The position numbers and the translations under genes are program-made. The notes under the pieces were generated by a model. The model was not told the origin of the DNA. It saw nothing but the letters and a program-made list of their open reading frames with translations, and ran no database searches. Positions 43,483 to 51,065 of a DNA stretch of 64,000 bases are shown here, piece after piece. The stretch covers positions 1 to 64,000 of the forward strand of contig NZ_JXLA01000022.1 of NCBI RefSeq assembly GCF_001886185.1. The letters run 5' to 3'. Positions within the stretch are counted from its first letter, which is position 1; every line of letters begins with the position of its first letter. The stretch comes from Enterococcus raffinosus (GTDB lineage: Bacteria; Bacillota; Bacilli; Lactobacillales; Enterococcaceae).

Positions 43483-46236
43483 GTGAAAAAAAATTATGCA
43501 GTCGTTGATATCGAAACGACAGGAACTGACCCCAAAACGGATCGGATCATTCAATTTGGTTGTGTATTGATTGAAGAAGGAAAAATCGTTACCCATTTTT
43601 CAACGGATATTAATCCAGATCAATCTATCCCACCACAAATTCAGACACTGACAGGAATTACGAATCAGCGTGTTCGAAGGGCGCCCTATTTTGAAGATGT
43701 CGCTCAGACGATTACCAATTTATTGGAGAATACGGTTTTTGTCGCCCATAATATCCATTTTGACTATCCCTTTTTAAGTAATGAGTTGGAACGTTGCGGT
43801 ATGCCGCCGTTAGCAATACCAGGGATTGATACGGTGGAATTGGCACAAATATTCATGCCTACGTCATTGAGCTTTCGACTGAAGGATTTGGCTGAAGAGT
43901 TGCATTTAGTCCATGAAAATCCTCATCAAGCAGATAGTGATGCAGATGTTACTGCTCAACTATTATTGAACCTAGAATCAAAAATAAAAGAGTTGCCGAT
44001 TGTCACCTTAGAGAAGATTATCGAAACCGCCGATCAGATGGCTTTTCAAACGAAGGATTATTTAGAAGATTGTTTAAAAGAAATGCAGGCTGATCCTAGA
44101 CCCTTATCAAAAGATTTAGTTATTGTACAAGGTTTCGCTCTGCGAAAAAAAAGCGTACCGCTGTTTTCAGAGAATTACTTTGGAACAAAGGCGTATCCTC
44201 GCTCTCGAAAGGCAAAAGAAAAAGTTTACCAGGATGAATTGGAGTTTCGAAAAGAACAGGCTCGCTTAATGAATCTTGTCTATGATTTCTTTCATAAAAA
44301 AGAGGATAAGAACATCTTAGTAGAAGCGGCGACAGGGATCGGGAAGACATTAGGCTATTTACTGCCAATGAGTTTTTTGGCAACCCCTGAAAAACCGATC
44401 ATTGTCAGTACGGTCTCTTTGCTGCTGCAGGAACAGATTATAAATCATGATTTACCGCTGATTAATCGATTATTGGATCAGCCGCTGCAGGCTGTAGTAA
44501 TGAAAAGCAGTCGACACTATATAGATTTAGAGCGTTTCTATCAAAGCTTTCAAAAGAAATCCAAGCAAAAACAGTATACGTTTTACCAGATGGCCCTACT
44601 TGTCTGGTTGACCCAGACTGAAACAGGGGATTTTGATGAATTGAATATGACTAGTTTGAAGCATCCATTCTGGCAGGATGTTTCCCACTTAGGTCCGCAC
44701 ACATTGAATTCCAGCAGTCCTTTTTACGACGTGGACTTCATTCGTCATCGTCAGAGGAAACTAGCACAGAGCAATCTAATTGTTACGAATCATTCCTATT
44801 TGGCTCAAGAAGATCAGCGAAAGGAACCACAACTGCCTAAAAGTCTCTATCTCATTATTGATGAGGCGCATCATTTGAACCGTGTTTTGGAGAAAATCAG
44901 CAGCCAGCAGTTTAATTTGTTGGCGATCCAGCGAGGATTTCATCGATTGTTTGATGATCAGCAATTTGCTGTTTGGCAAAGCCTAGTCCAGAAGGATCAT
45001 CAGACACTGCATGTACTTGAGATACTTCAAGATGTCATCCAAGAATTGAACGAAGATTTGACAGATTTTTATCAGATTTTTAAAGATGAGTATCCTACAG
45101 AAGATGAACGTTTAATTACGAAGGATATGATCGATCAGTTATCCTTAGCTGGAGAACAAGTATTGCAGCGAATCAGACGATTGTATCAAGACGCCTTGAC
45201 TCTAGGTGATCAGATCCAAGGTTATTTTAGAACGCATAAAGAGACGTTTGGTATCAAAGAACAAGCTGATTGGAGTGATTTCCAGGCATTACTAGAGAAT
45301 CTAGAGCAACAGCAGGTGGCTTTTGAAACGTTCAGTGAAAAATGGGATGCTCGATATATTCATTGGTTCAATGCTAAACGAAAAACGTTTCAGGTTCAGG
45401 ACTTAGAGGCTTCATTGATTAGTCAAACAAAATGGTATGAACGGTATCGGCAGATTCTTTATCTAGGTGGAACGTTGAAAATCGGGAGTGATCGTCATTA
45501 CTTTGCTAAACGCTGGGGAATTCCTGATACGCCATTGAAGATTATCAGTAGTCCCTACGATTATGCGAAACAAGCGCGATTGTACTTACCAACTAATAGT
45601 ATCAGTGTTCAGTCAACATCGCCTGATCAGTATGCGAATTACGTCGCCGGTGTCGTTCAAAAAATGTCAGAAAATCAGCAACGCCCGATATTGGTATTAT
45701 TTACCTCACATGATATTTTGAATCGTGTTTATCAACGTGTACGCGTCCCTTTATTAAATGAAGGAAGGGAAGTATTAGCTCAAGGAATCGGCGGCAGTCG
45801 AGAAAAGCTGCTAAAACGTTTCTTGTTGTCCAAGGATGCGCTATTGTTTGGAGCGGATAGTTTTTGGGAAGGCATTGATTTACCTGGCGATATTCTGCAG
45901 ATTTTGATCGTTACCCGTTTGCCCTTTGAAAATCCTCAGCGGCTGCAGGTTAAGGCTCGCAATGATTTTTTGGCCTCTGAAGGGATAAATCCATTTTTCC
46001 AAGAGGCAGTTCCCCATGCTGCTTTGCGTTTACGACAAGCACTTGGGCGCCTGATTCGATCAGATAATGACAAGGGAGTTATGCTGCTTTTAGATCAGCG
46101 CTTCATCACTGCCAAGTACGGGGAAAAATTGAGGAAGGCGTTACCTAAAGAATTGCCGATCAAACAATTACCACTAGAAGAAATTTTGGCAGAAACTGAT
46201 CAATTTTTAAATTCTGACAAAAGTGAAGAGAATTAA
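43483..46236 (+). CDS. dinG: Bifunctional exonuclease/helicase DinG
   Basis: This 917-residue protein has an N-terminal DEDDh exonuclease (about 1-165; VVDIETTGTD, HNIHFDYPFL, HQADSDADVT) joined to an XPD-like superfamily 2 helicase with Walker A ATGIGKTLGYL (about 285), DEAH box IIDEAHHL and late motif QALGRLIRSDND. The iron-sulphur cysteines of E. coli DinG are not apparent, as in other Firmicutes. The GTG at 43483 follows AAGGAGG by seven bases. It heads the dinG-ypmB-aspB-asnS order seen in B. subtilis. Confidence 0.94.
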   Translation: MKKNYAVVDIETTGTDPKTDRIIQFGCVLIEEGKIVTHFSTDINPDQSIPPQIQTLTGITNQRVRRAPYFEDVAQTITNLLENTVFVAHNIHFDYPFLSNELERCGMPPLAIPGIDTVELAQIFMPTSLSFRLKDLAEELHLVHENPHQADSDADVTAQLLLNLESKIKELPIVTLEKIIETADQMAFQTKDYLEDCLKEMQADPRPLSKDLVIVQGFALRKKSVPLFSENYFGTKAYPRSRKAKEKVYQDELEFRKEQARLMNLVYDFFHKKEDKNILVEAATGIGKTLGYLLPMSFLATPEKPIIVSTVSLLLQEQIINHDLPLINRLLDQPLQAVVMKSSRHYIDLERFYQSFQKKSKQKQYTFYQMALLVWLTQTETGDFDELNMTSLKHPFWQDVSHLGPHTLNSSSPFYDVDFIRHRQRKLAQSNLIVTNHSYLAQEDQRKEPQLPKSLYLIIDEAHHLNRVLEKISSQQFNLLAIQRGFHRLFDDQQFAVWQSLVQKDHQTLHVLEILQDVIQELNEDLTDFYQIFKDEYPTEDERLITKDMIDQLSLAGEQVLQRIRRLYQDALTLGDQIQGYFRTHKETFGIKEQADWSDFQALLENLEQQQVAFETFSEKWDARYIHWFNAKRKTFQVQDLEASLISQTKWYERYRQILYLGGTLKIGSDRHYFAKRWGIPDTPLKIISSPYDYAKQARLYLPTNSISVQSTSPDQYANYVAGVVQKMSENQQRPILVLFTSHDILNRVYQRVRVPLLNEGREVLAQGIGGSREKLLKRFLLSKDALLFGADSFWEGIDLPGDILQILIVTRLPFENPQRLQVKARNDFLASEGINPFFQEAVPHAALRLRQALGRLIRSDNDKGVMLLLDQRFITAKYGEKLRKALPKELPIKQLPLEEILAETDQFLNSDKSEEN

Positions 46237-46290
46237 TGAGTGAACGCCCTTCTTTTGGTATAATGTAGCTTGTCTGAGAGGAGTATGATT

Positions 46291-46794
46291 TTGGATACGA
46301 ATAGTGCAGGACAACAGAAGCTCAATCGCTGGCTATTAGGAATCGTGACTTTTTTATTGATCATTATTGTGGCAGCGACCATGATTTTTATCCGTTCAAA
46401 TCGTCCGATGCACCAGGCCAAAAAAGAAGCTGTTCAAATGGCAGAGAAATATGCCGACTTAAAAACGGTGGATCAATTTTATTGGTTTAACCGAGAAAAG
46501 ACTTATTTTACCGTTACCGGTGAAAATAACACCGGCGAATCGATCATTGTGATTGTTCCAAAATCGGGTGAAAAAATTCGCGTCCTTAATCAAAAGGATG
46601 GGCTAACGGAACAACAAGCGGAAAAACGCTTTGAGAGTGATTACCCAGATTTGGTTTTTGAAAAGGCCAATTTGGGCATTTACCGTGATCAAACAGCTTG
46701 GGAAATCACGGCAAAAGACGATCAAGGCGCGATTCATTATTACTTGCTGGCCTTCAATGACGGCAAGACGATCAAAGCCATCAAAAAAATCTAA
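46291..46794 (+). CDS. ypmB: YpmB-like membrane protein (PepSY-like domains)
   Basis: This protein of about 167 residues has one N-terminal membrane segment (about 14-34) and an outer domain with the PepSY-like YWFNREKTYFTVTGENN and ITAKDDQGAIHYYLLAFNDG. It matches YpmB, the normal gene between dinG and aspB. The TTG at 46291 is preferred because AGGAG lies seven bases before it; an ATG at 46285 is almost on top of the site. The function is unknown. Confidence 0.82.
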   Translation: MDTNSAGQQKLNRWLLGIVTFLLIIIVAATMIFIRSNRPMHQAKKEAVQMAEKYADLKTVDQFYWFNREKTYFTVTGENNTGESIIVIVPKSGEKIRVLNQKDGLTEQQAEKRFESDYPDLVFEKANLGIYRDQTAWEITAKDDQGAIHYYLLAFNDGKTIKAIKKI

Positions 46795-46820
46795 AAATCT
46801 TGGTAGGGGAGTTATCAGTT

Positions 46821-48008
46821 ATGAAATTATCACAGCGTGTAACAAACTTAGAACCGTCCGTCACATTAGCAGCGACCGCTAAAGCCAAAGAATTGAAAGC
46901 CCAAGGATTAGACGTCATTAGTTTGACTGTCGGAGAACCGGATTTTACAACACCGGAGAATATTGAACAAGCCGCGATTGACGGGATCAAAAGCGGAAAA
47001 GTAAGTTTTTATACCGCTGCAGGTGGAACACCTGAGTTGAAGTCTGCAATCGTTGATTTCACTAAGAAAAATTATGATTTGACGATTGAACCCAAAAACG
47101 TTATCGTGACAAGCGGTGCAAAATTTGCATTATATACATTGTTTCAAACGATTTTGGATGCGGGAGATGAAGTGATCATCCCAGTTCCTTATTGGGTGAG
47201 TTACGGTGAACAAGTCAAATTAGCTCAAGGGAATCCAGTCTTTGTCAATGGAGACCTAAACAATGATTATAAAATCACGATTGAGCAGCTTGAAGATGCT
47301 CGCACTGAGCAGACGAAGGCAGTTATTCTAAATTCACCATCAAATCCTACGGGAATGATTTATACAGAGGAAGAATTGCGTGAAATTGGAGAATGGGCAG
47401 TCCGTCACGAGCTATTGATTGTCGCGGATGATATTTATGATCATCTTGTTTATAATGGGAACGAAGCACCGCACATTGCTTCTTTATCTGACGAGATATT
47501 CCATCATACAGTGATCATCAACGGTGTATCAAAAACCTATTCTATGACCGGTTGGCGAATTGGTTATGCGATTGGGAATGCAGAAATCATTGGTGGTATG
47601 ACTTCAATTGCGTCACAGGCCACCAGTAATCCAACGGCCGTTAGCCAAGTGGCAGCAGTAGAGGCTTTGATTGGTGAACAAGAGACAGCTGAGAAAATGC
47701 GTCAAGCGTTTGAAGAACGGTTAAATACGATCTATCCAAAGGTAGCTGATTTACCAGGATTTAATCTAAAAAAACCCCAAGGTGCATTCTATCTGTTTCC
47801 GAACATCAAGGAAGCGATGGAGATGGGTGGTTACGACAACGTGACGACTTGGGTCAATGATTTGCTAGAACAAGAGCAGGTTGCCTTAGTCACAGGTGAA
47901 GGTTTTGGATCATCTGACAGTGTACGAATGAGTTATTCAGCTAGTATGGAGGATTTAGAAGAAGCTGTTGTGCGGATTCGCCGCTTTATTGAAAATAGTA
48001 AGAAGTAA
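46821..48008 (+). CDS. aspB: Pyridoxal-phosphate aminotransferase, aspartate type
   Basis: This 395-residue fold-type I aminotransferase has the PLP lysine in NGVSKTYSMTGWRIGYAIG (about 232), NSPSNPTG (about 174) and ADDIYDHLVY (about 202). It interconverts aspartate and oxaloacetate with glutamate/2-oxoglutarate. GGGGAG is nine bases before the ATG. It is directly followed by asnS, in the same order as B. subtilis aspB-asnS. Confidence 0.92.
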   Translation: MKLSQRVTNLEPSVTLAATAKAKELKAQGLDVISLTVGEPDFTTPENIEQAAIDGIKSGKVSFYTAAGGTPELKSAIVDFTKKNYDLTIEPKNVIVTSGAKFALYTLFQTILDAGDEVIIPVPYWVSYGEQVKLAQGNPVFVNGDLNNDYKITIEQLEDARTEQTKAVILNSPSNPTGMIYTEEELREIGEWAVRHELLIVADDIYDHLVYNGNEAPHIASLSDEIFHHTVIINGVSKTYSMTGWRIGYAIGNAEIIGGMTSIASQATSNPTAVSQVAAVEALIGEQETAEKMRQAFEERLNTIYPKVADLPGFNLKKPQGAFYLFPNIKEAMEMGGYDNVTTWVNDLLEQEQVALVTGEGFGSSDSVRMSYSASMEDLEEAVVRIRRFIENSKK

Positions 48009-48047
48009 AAACATCATTTCGGGATAAATATGTTAGGAGAGACATTT

Positions 48048-49346
48048 GTGGAACAAATTCAAATCATCGATGCCAAGAATCATGTTGGCGAAACAGTAAA
48101 AATCGGCGCTTGGGTCGCTAATAAACGTTCAAGCGGAAAAATCTCTTTCTTACAATTACGTGATGGAACAGCGTATTTCCAAGCCGTTGTTGTGAAAAGT
48201 GAAGTATCTGAAGAGGTCTTTCATTTAGCCAAAGAATTGACACAAGAAACATCCATCATCGTTACTGGAGAAATCCGTGAAGACACTCGTTCAAAATTTG
48301 GGTATGAGTTAGGGGTAAAGGAAATCGAAGTCATTGGTGAAAGCCATGATTACCCAATCACACCTAAAGAACATGGGGTAGATTTCTTGATGGACCATCG
48401 TCATCTTTGGTTGCGTTCATCACAACAACATGCCATCATGCTAATTCGTAACGAAGTGATCCGTGCGACATACGAATTCTTCAACAATAATGGATTTGTA
48501 AAAGTTGATCCGCCAATTTTAACAGGTTCTGCTCCTGAAGGAACTAGTGACTTGTTTGAGACGAATTATTTTGATCACAAAGCGTATTTATCTCAAAGTG
48601 GCCAATTGTACATGGAAGCAGCGGCTATGGCGTTAGGAAAAGTTTTCTCATTTGGGCCAACCTTCCGCGCAGAAAAATCGAAGACGCGTCGTCATCTGAT
48701 CGAATTTTGGATGATTGAGCCTGAAATGGCATTCATGCATCAAGAAGATAGTCTAGAAGTTCAAGAGCAGTATGTAGCCTACTTAGTACAAAATGTTCTG
48801 GATAACTGTGACTACGCACTAGATGTTTTGGGTCGGGATAAAGAAATTTTAAAGAATTACACCGAACTTCCTTATCCACGAATTTCTTACGATGATGCTA
48901 TTGAGTTGCTGAAGAAAAATGGTTTTGATGATATCGAGTGGGGAGAAGATTTTGGTTCGCCACATGAAACCTTTATCGCAAACTCGTTCGATCGTCCTGT
49001 CTTCATTTTGAATTATCCAAAGGCAATCAAGCCCTTCTACATGAAACCACATCCAACTCGTGAGGATGTTGTCATCTGTGCGGATTTGATCGCGCCAGAA
49101 GGTTACGGCGAAATCATTGGCGGATCAGAACGTGCGACGGATTACGATTACTTGTTAGAACAAATTCGTGAAACAGGTCTAAACGAAGAAGAATATTCAT
49201 GGTATTTAGACTTACGTAAATATGGAACGGTACCACATTCTGGCTTTGGTCTAGGGCTAGAACGGACAATAACATTTATTGCTGGTATTGACCATGTGCG
49301 TGAAGCTATTCCTTTCCCTCGTTTATTAAACCGAATTTACCCATAA
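48048..49346 (+). CDS. asnS: Asparaginyl-tRNA synthetase
   Basis: This 432-residue class IIb synthetase has an N-terminal OB fold for anticodon binding (about 15-105), motif 2 [21 protein letters not shown] (about 205) and motif 3 [13 protein letters not shown] (about 400). The GTG at 48048 has AGGAG nine bases upstream. No T-box leader precedes it; it appears to be cotranscribed with aspB. Confidence 0.95.
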   Translation: MEQIQIIDAKNHVGETVKIGAWVANKRSSGKISFLQLRDGTAYFQAVVVKSEVSEEVFHLAKELTQETSIIVTGEIREDTRSKFGYELGVKEIEVIGESHDYPITPKEHGVDFLMDHRHLWLRSSQQHAIMLIRNEVIRATYEFFNNNGFVKVDPPILTGSAPEGTSDLFETNYFDHKAYLSQSGQLYMEAAAMALGKVFSFGPTFRAEKSKTRRHLIEFWMIEPEMAFMHQEDSLEVQEQYVAYLVQNVLDNCDYALDVLGRDKEILKNYTELPYPRISYDDAIELLKKNGFDDIEWGEDFGSPHETFIANSFDRPVFILNYPKAIKPFYMKPHPTREDVVICADLIAPEGYGEIIGGSERATDYDYLLEQIRETGLNEEEYSWYLDLRKYGTVPHSGFGLGLERTITFIAGIDHVREAIPFPRLLNRIYP

Positions 49347-49362
49347 TAGAAGACAAAGAAAT

Positions 49363-49390
49363 AACGCTGAGAAGAGTCTCGGCGTTTTTT
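49363..49390. terminator. Bidirectional terminator between asnS and the small-protein genes
   Basis: CGCTGAGA, loop AGAG, TCTCGGCG with flanking AA/TT runs. It serves asnS and the convergent tandem small genes. Confidence 0.85.
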
Positions 49391-49396
49391 CTTTGT

Positions 49397-49597
49397 TTAA
49401 AACCCAATTTTTTCTATTAAAGATGCTTTCTCGTCGTTGTCATGTTGGAAATAGAGCTCTTCGTTCTTTTCGTCTTGCTCTTTCAAATTAGTCGTAACCA
49501 CGGTTTTCACTTCTTCTTTGTCAATAGTCTTCTCAACGATTTGAGAAGCAGCCCCAAGAGTGATTAAAGTCAATGCAATAATAGTTAGTTTTTTCAT
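49397..49597 (-). CDS. Small exported or membrane-anchored protein, copy 2 of a tandem pair
   Basis: This 66-residue protein has a hydrophobic N-terminus (MKKLTIIALTLITLGAASQ), a Lys/Glu/Val middle and an acidic tail ending IEKIGF. It is nearly identical to its neighbour for the first 41 residues and then diverges, except for the last five residues (EKIGF). GGAGGAG precedes the ATG. The N-terminus may be a signal peptide or an anchor. I recognise no family. It is the last gene in the TetR-linked island. Confidence 0.65.
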   Translation of the reverse strand: MKKLTIIALTLITLGAASQIVEKTIDKEEVKTVVTTNLKEQDEKNEELYFQHDNDEKASLIEKIGF

Positions 49598-49614
49598 GTT
49601 AAATCTCCTCCTAA

Positions 49615-49815
49615 TTAAAATCCGATTTTTTCAGCGAAAGTATTTTCTTCATCGTGGTCATGTCCAAAATCAATGTCACTGTCTGTTTCGTCATGCTCTT
49701 TGAGGTTAGTCGTAACCACAGTTTTCACTTCTTCTTTGTCAATATTCTTCTCAACGATTTGAGAAGCAGCCCCAAGAGTAATCAGTGTCAATGCAATAAT
49801 AGTTAGTTTTTTCAT
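49615..49815 (-). CDS. Small exported or membrane-anchored protein, copy 1 of a tandem pair
   Basis: This 66-residue paralogue of the next gene has the same hydrophobic N-terminus and middle (differences at residues 24 and 41 within the first 43). Its tail is Asp/His-rich (DIDFGHDHDEEN) before EKIGF. The Asp/His tail could bind metal, which would fit the nearby metal genes, but this is speculation. GGAGAAC precedes the ATG. The near-identity implies a recent duplication with tail-specific change. Confidence 0.65.
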   Translation of the reverse strand: MKKLTIIALTLITLGAASQIVEKNIDKEEVKTVVTTNLKEHDETDSDIDFGHDHDEENTFAEKIGF

Positions 49816-49853
49816 GTTAATGTTCTCCTTTTATGGTTTTATTGTGGGATAGT

Positions 49854-50105
49854 TTATTTGAAAAATTTACCTTTGAGTTCTTTTTTTACTAACTTAAAGA
49901 ATTGTGTCATTACTTTTGAACAGGTTTCGACTGGTATCAAGGTTTCATTACTGATAAATTCAACGATGTCGGTTAAATGTTTTCGAGAGTAGCGGGTGAT
50001 GTTTTTATCGCAATAGTTTTCATAACTTTTTGTGATACATTCAACGGTGTGGATCGATTCGTTTGTTTGGCTAGCTAATGTTTTGATTGTTTGTGTGTGA
50101 TTCAT
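49854..50105 (-). CDS. Hypothetical 83-aa helical protein, possibly related to the HU N-terminal fold
   Basis: I do not recognise a named family. The protein is helical and charged, with no signal peptide. The C-terminal half (about 45-80; IVEFISNETLIPVETCSKVMTQ then FFKLVKKEL) has the helix-turn-helix rhythm of the HU-family N-terminus, and the first half (about 7-36) looks like a weak second copy. Four cysteines are spread along it rather than paired. GAGGAACCC precedes the ATG. A perfect TetR-type palindrome lies 20 bp upstream, so it is likely repressed by the neighbouring regulator. The HU relation is a guess. Confidence 0.6.
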   Translation of the reverse strand: MNHTQTIKTLASQTNESIHTVECITKSYENYCDKNITRYSRKHLTDIVEFISNETLIPVETCSKVMTQFFKLVKKELKGKFFK

Positions 50106-50124
50106 GATGGGTTCCTCTTTTCTT

Positions 50125-50139
50125 GACCGACTGTCGGTC
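50125..50139. promoter_or_regulatory. Palindromic operator before the 83-aa gene
   Basis: GACCGAC-T-GTCGGTC is a perfect 15-bp palindrome 20 bp upstream of the 83-aa gene. A near-identical copy lies before the tetR gene (50838-50852), so it is very likely the TetR binding site. Confidence 0.82.
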
Positions 50140-50145
50140 TAAATT

Positions 50146-50162
50146 AGTTTAATAGTTAAACT
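50146..50162. repeat. 17-bp AT-rich palindrome in the promoter region of the 83-aa gene
   Basis: AGTTTAA-TAG-TTAAACT is a perfect palindrome next to the TetR operator. A TTGAGT -35-like word on the minus strand overlaps its outer edge. It could be a second regulator site or chance in AT-rich DNA. Confidence 0.45.
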
Positions 50163-50179
50163 CAACAGTGTTTGTTGAG
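50161..50179 (-). terminator. Weak terminator directly after the tetR stop codon
   Basis: On the minus strand CTCAACA, loop AACAC and TGTTGAG are followed by only TTTAAC. It would partly separate tetR from the downstream small genes. Confidence 0.5.
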
Positions 50180-50818
50180 CTATGGGATAAAGATTTTTTG
50201 TAATTCTGTCATTGTCTCATCATAAGGGTAGACGGTTGGATTAATATCTAAGACTTTATAGATCAGATCGGTAGCAGCAATGACTCGGCTTTGGATTGTC
50301 TCAGGCGCCAATTTTTCAATGTTGTCAAACATGGTTTGAATTCCTGCAATAAGAAATTGAATGCTTTCAAGTGGAAAGTCTGTTCTGAATTCTTCTTGTT
50401 GTTTTCCTTCTTCAATAATCTCTGCTAAGAATGGACAAACTTGATTGATCGTTCCTTCAAGCGCTCGTTGTTTCATTAGTGCGTTTTCAGGCATTTGAAA
50501 CTTATCGACGATTTCTTCTTTGCGAGTATCTTCTGAACTATTCTGTGAAAGAAAAGTGATCAGCTTCTGTAAAGCTGTAGCATTGGACTTTTGAATCTCT
50601 TTGGCTCGAAGGATTTCTTGGTCAATGATTTGTCCGATAACGGCATCTAAAACTTCCTCTTTAGAAACGAAGTAATGGTAGAAGGTTCCTTTAGCGATGC
50701 CAATTCGTTTCAAAATATCATTGATTGTAGTTTTGTTGAATCCTTTTGTTAGGAAAAATTCTTCGGCAGTTGCGATGATTTCATTTCTTCGTTCATCATG
50801 TTCCTTTACGATACGCAT
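50180..50818 (-). CDS. TetR/AcrR-family regulator of the small-protein island
   Basis: This 212-residue repressor has a classic N-terminal helix-turn-helix (about 8-55; EIIATAEEFFLTKGFNKTTI then IGIAKGTFYHYFVSKEE) and a helical ligand domain. The first half resembles multidrug-type TetR regulators. AAGGAGTTAGTAA precedes the ATG. Its promoter carries two copies of the GACCGAC-T-GTCGGTC operator and the downstream 83-aa gene carries one, so it probably represses itself and the island. The ligand is unknown. Confidence 0.87.
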   Translation of the reverse strand: MRIVKEHDERRNEIIATAEEFFLTKGFNKTTINDILKRIGIAKGTFYHYFVSKEEVLDAVIGQIIDQEILRAKEIQKSNATALQKLITFLSQNSSEDTRKEEIVDKFQMPENALMKQRALEGTINQVCPFLAEIIEEGKQQEEFRTDFPLESIQFLIAGIQTMFDNIEKLAPETIQSRVIAATDLIYKVLDINPTVYPYDETMTELQKIFIP

Positions 50819-50837
50819 TTACTAACTCCTTTCTCTA

Positions 50838-50896
50838 AACCGACTGTCGGTCGTTGTTTGTATCTTTATAATACCGACCGATGGTCTAGTTGTCAA
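50838..50896 (-). promoter_or_regulatory. tetR promoter with two operator copies
   Basis: On the minus strand TTGACA (50896-50891), 17-bp spacer and TATTAT (50873-50868) form a strong promoter. A degenerate operator (50873-50887, 11 of 15 matches) lies in the spacer. A near-perfect one (50838-50852) lies just past the transcription start. This is the layout of autorepression. Confidence 0.82.
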
Positions 50897-50990
50897 TACT
50901 TTTTCGCATAAAAAATTATTTTATTTTATAAACCCTATTATATCAGGGTTTTAAAGCTGAATTATTTTTGAAAAAGCTTTCTTTTTATGC

Positions 50991-51040
50991 TTGACACATG
51001 AGTGATCATTCATATATAATAAACATGAAGAAACATTCAT
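50991..51040 (+). promoter_or_regulatory. cadA promoter with two ArsR/SmtB-type operators
   Basis: TTGACA (50991-50996), 18-bp spacer and TATAAT (51015-51020). ATGAG-N6-TTCAT (50998-51013) lies in the spacer and ATGAA-N6-TTCAT (51025-51040) just after the -10. TGAA-N6-TTCA is the pattern of ArsR/SmtB metal sensors such as CzrA; no such gene is in the window. Confidence 0.7.
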
Positions 51041-51065
51041 ATGTAATTAGAGAGAAGGGTATCTC

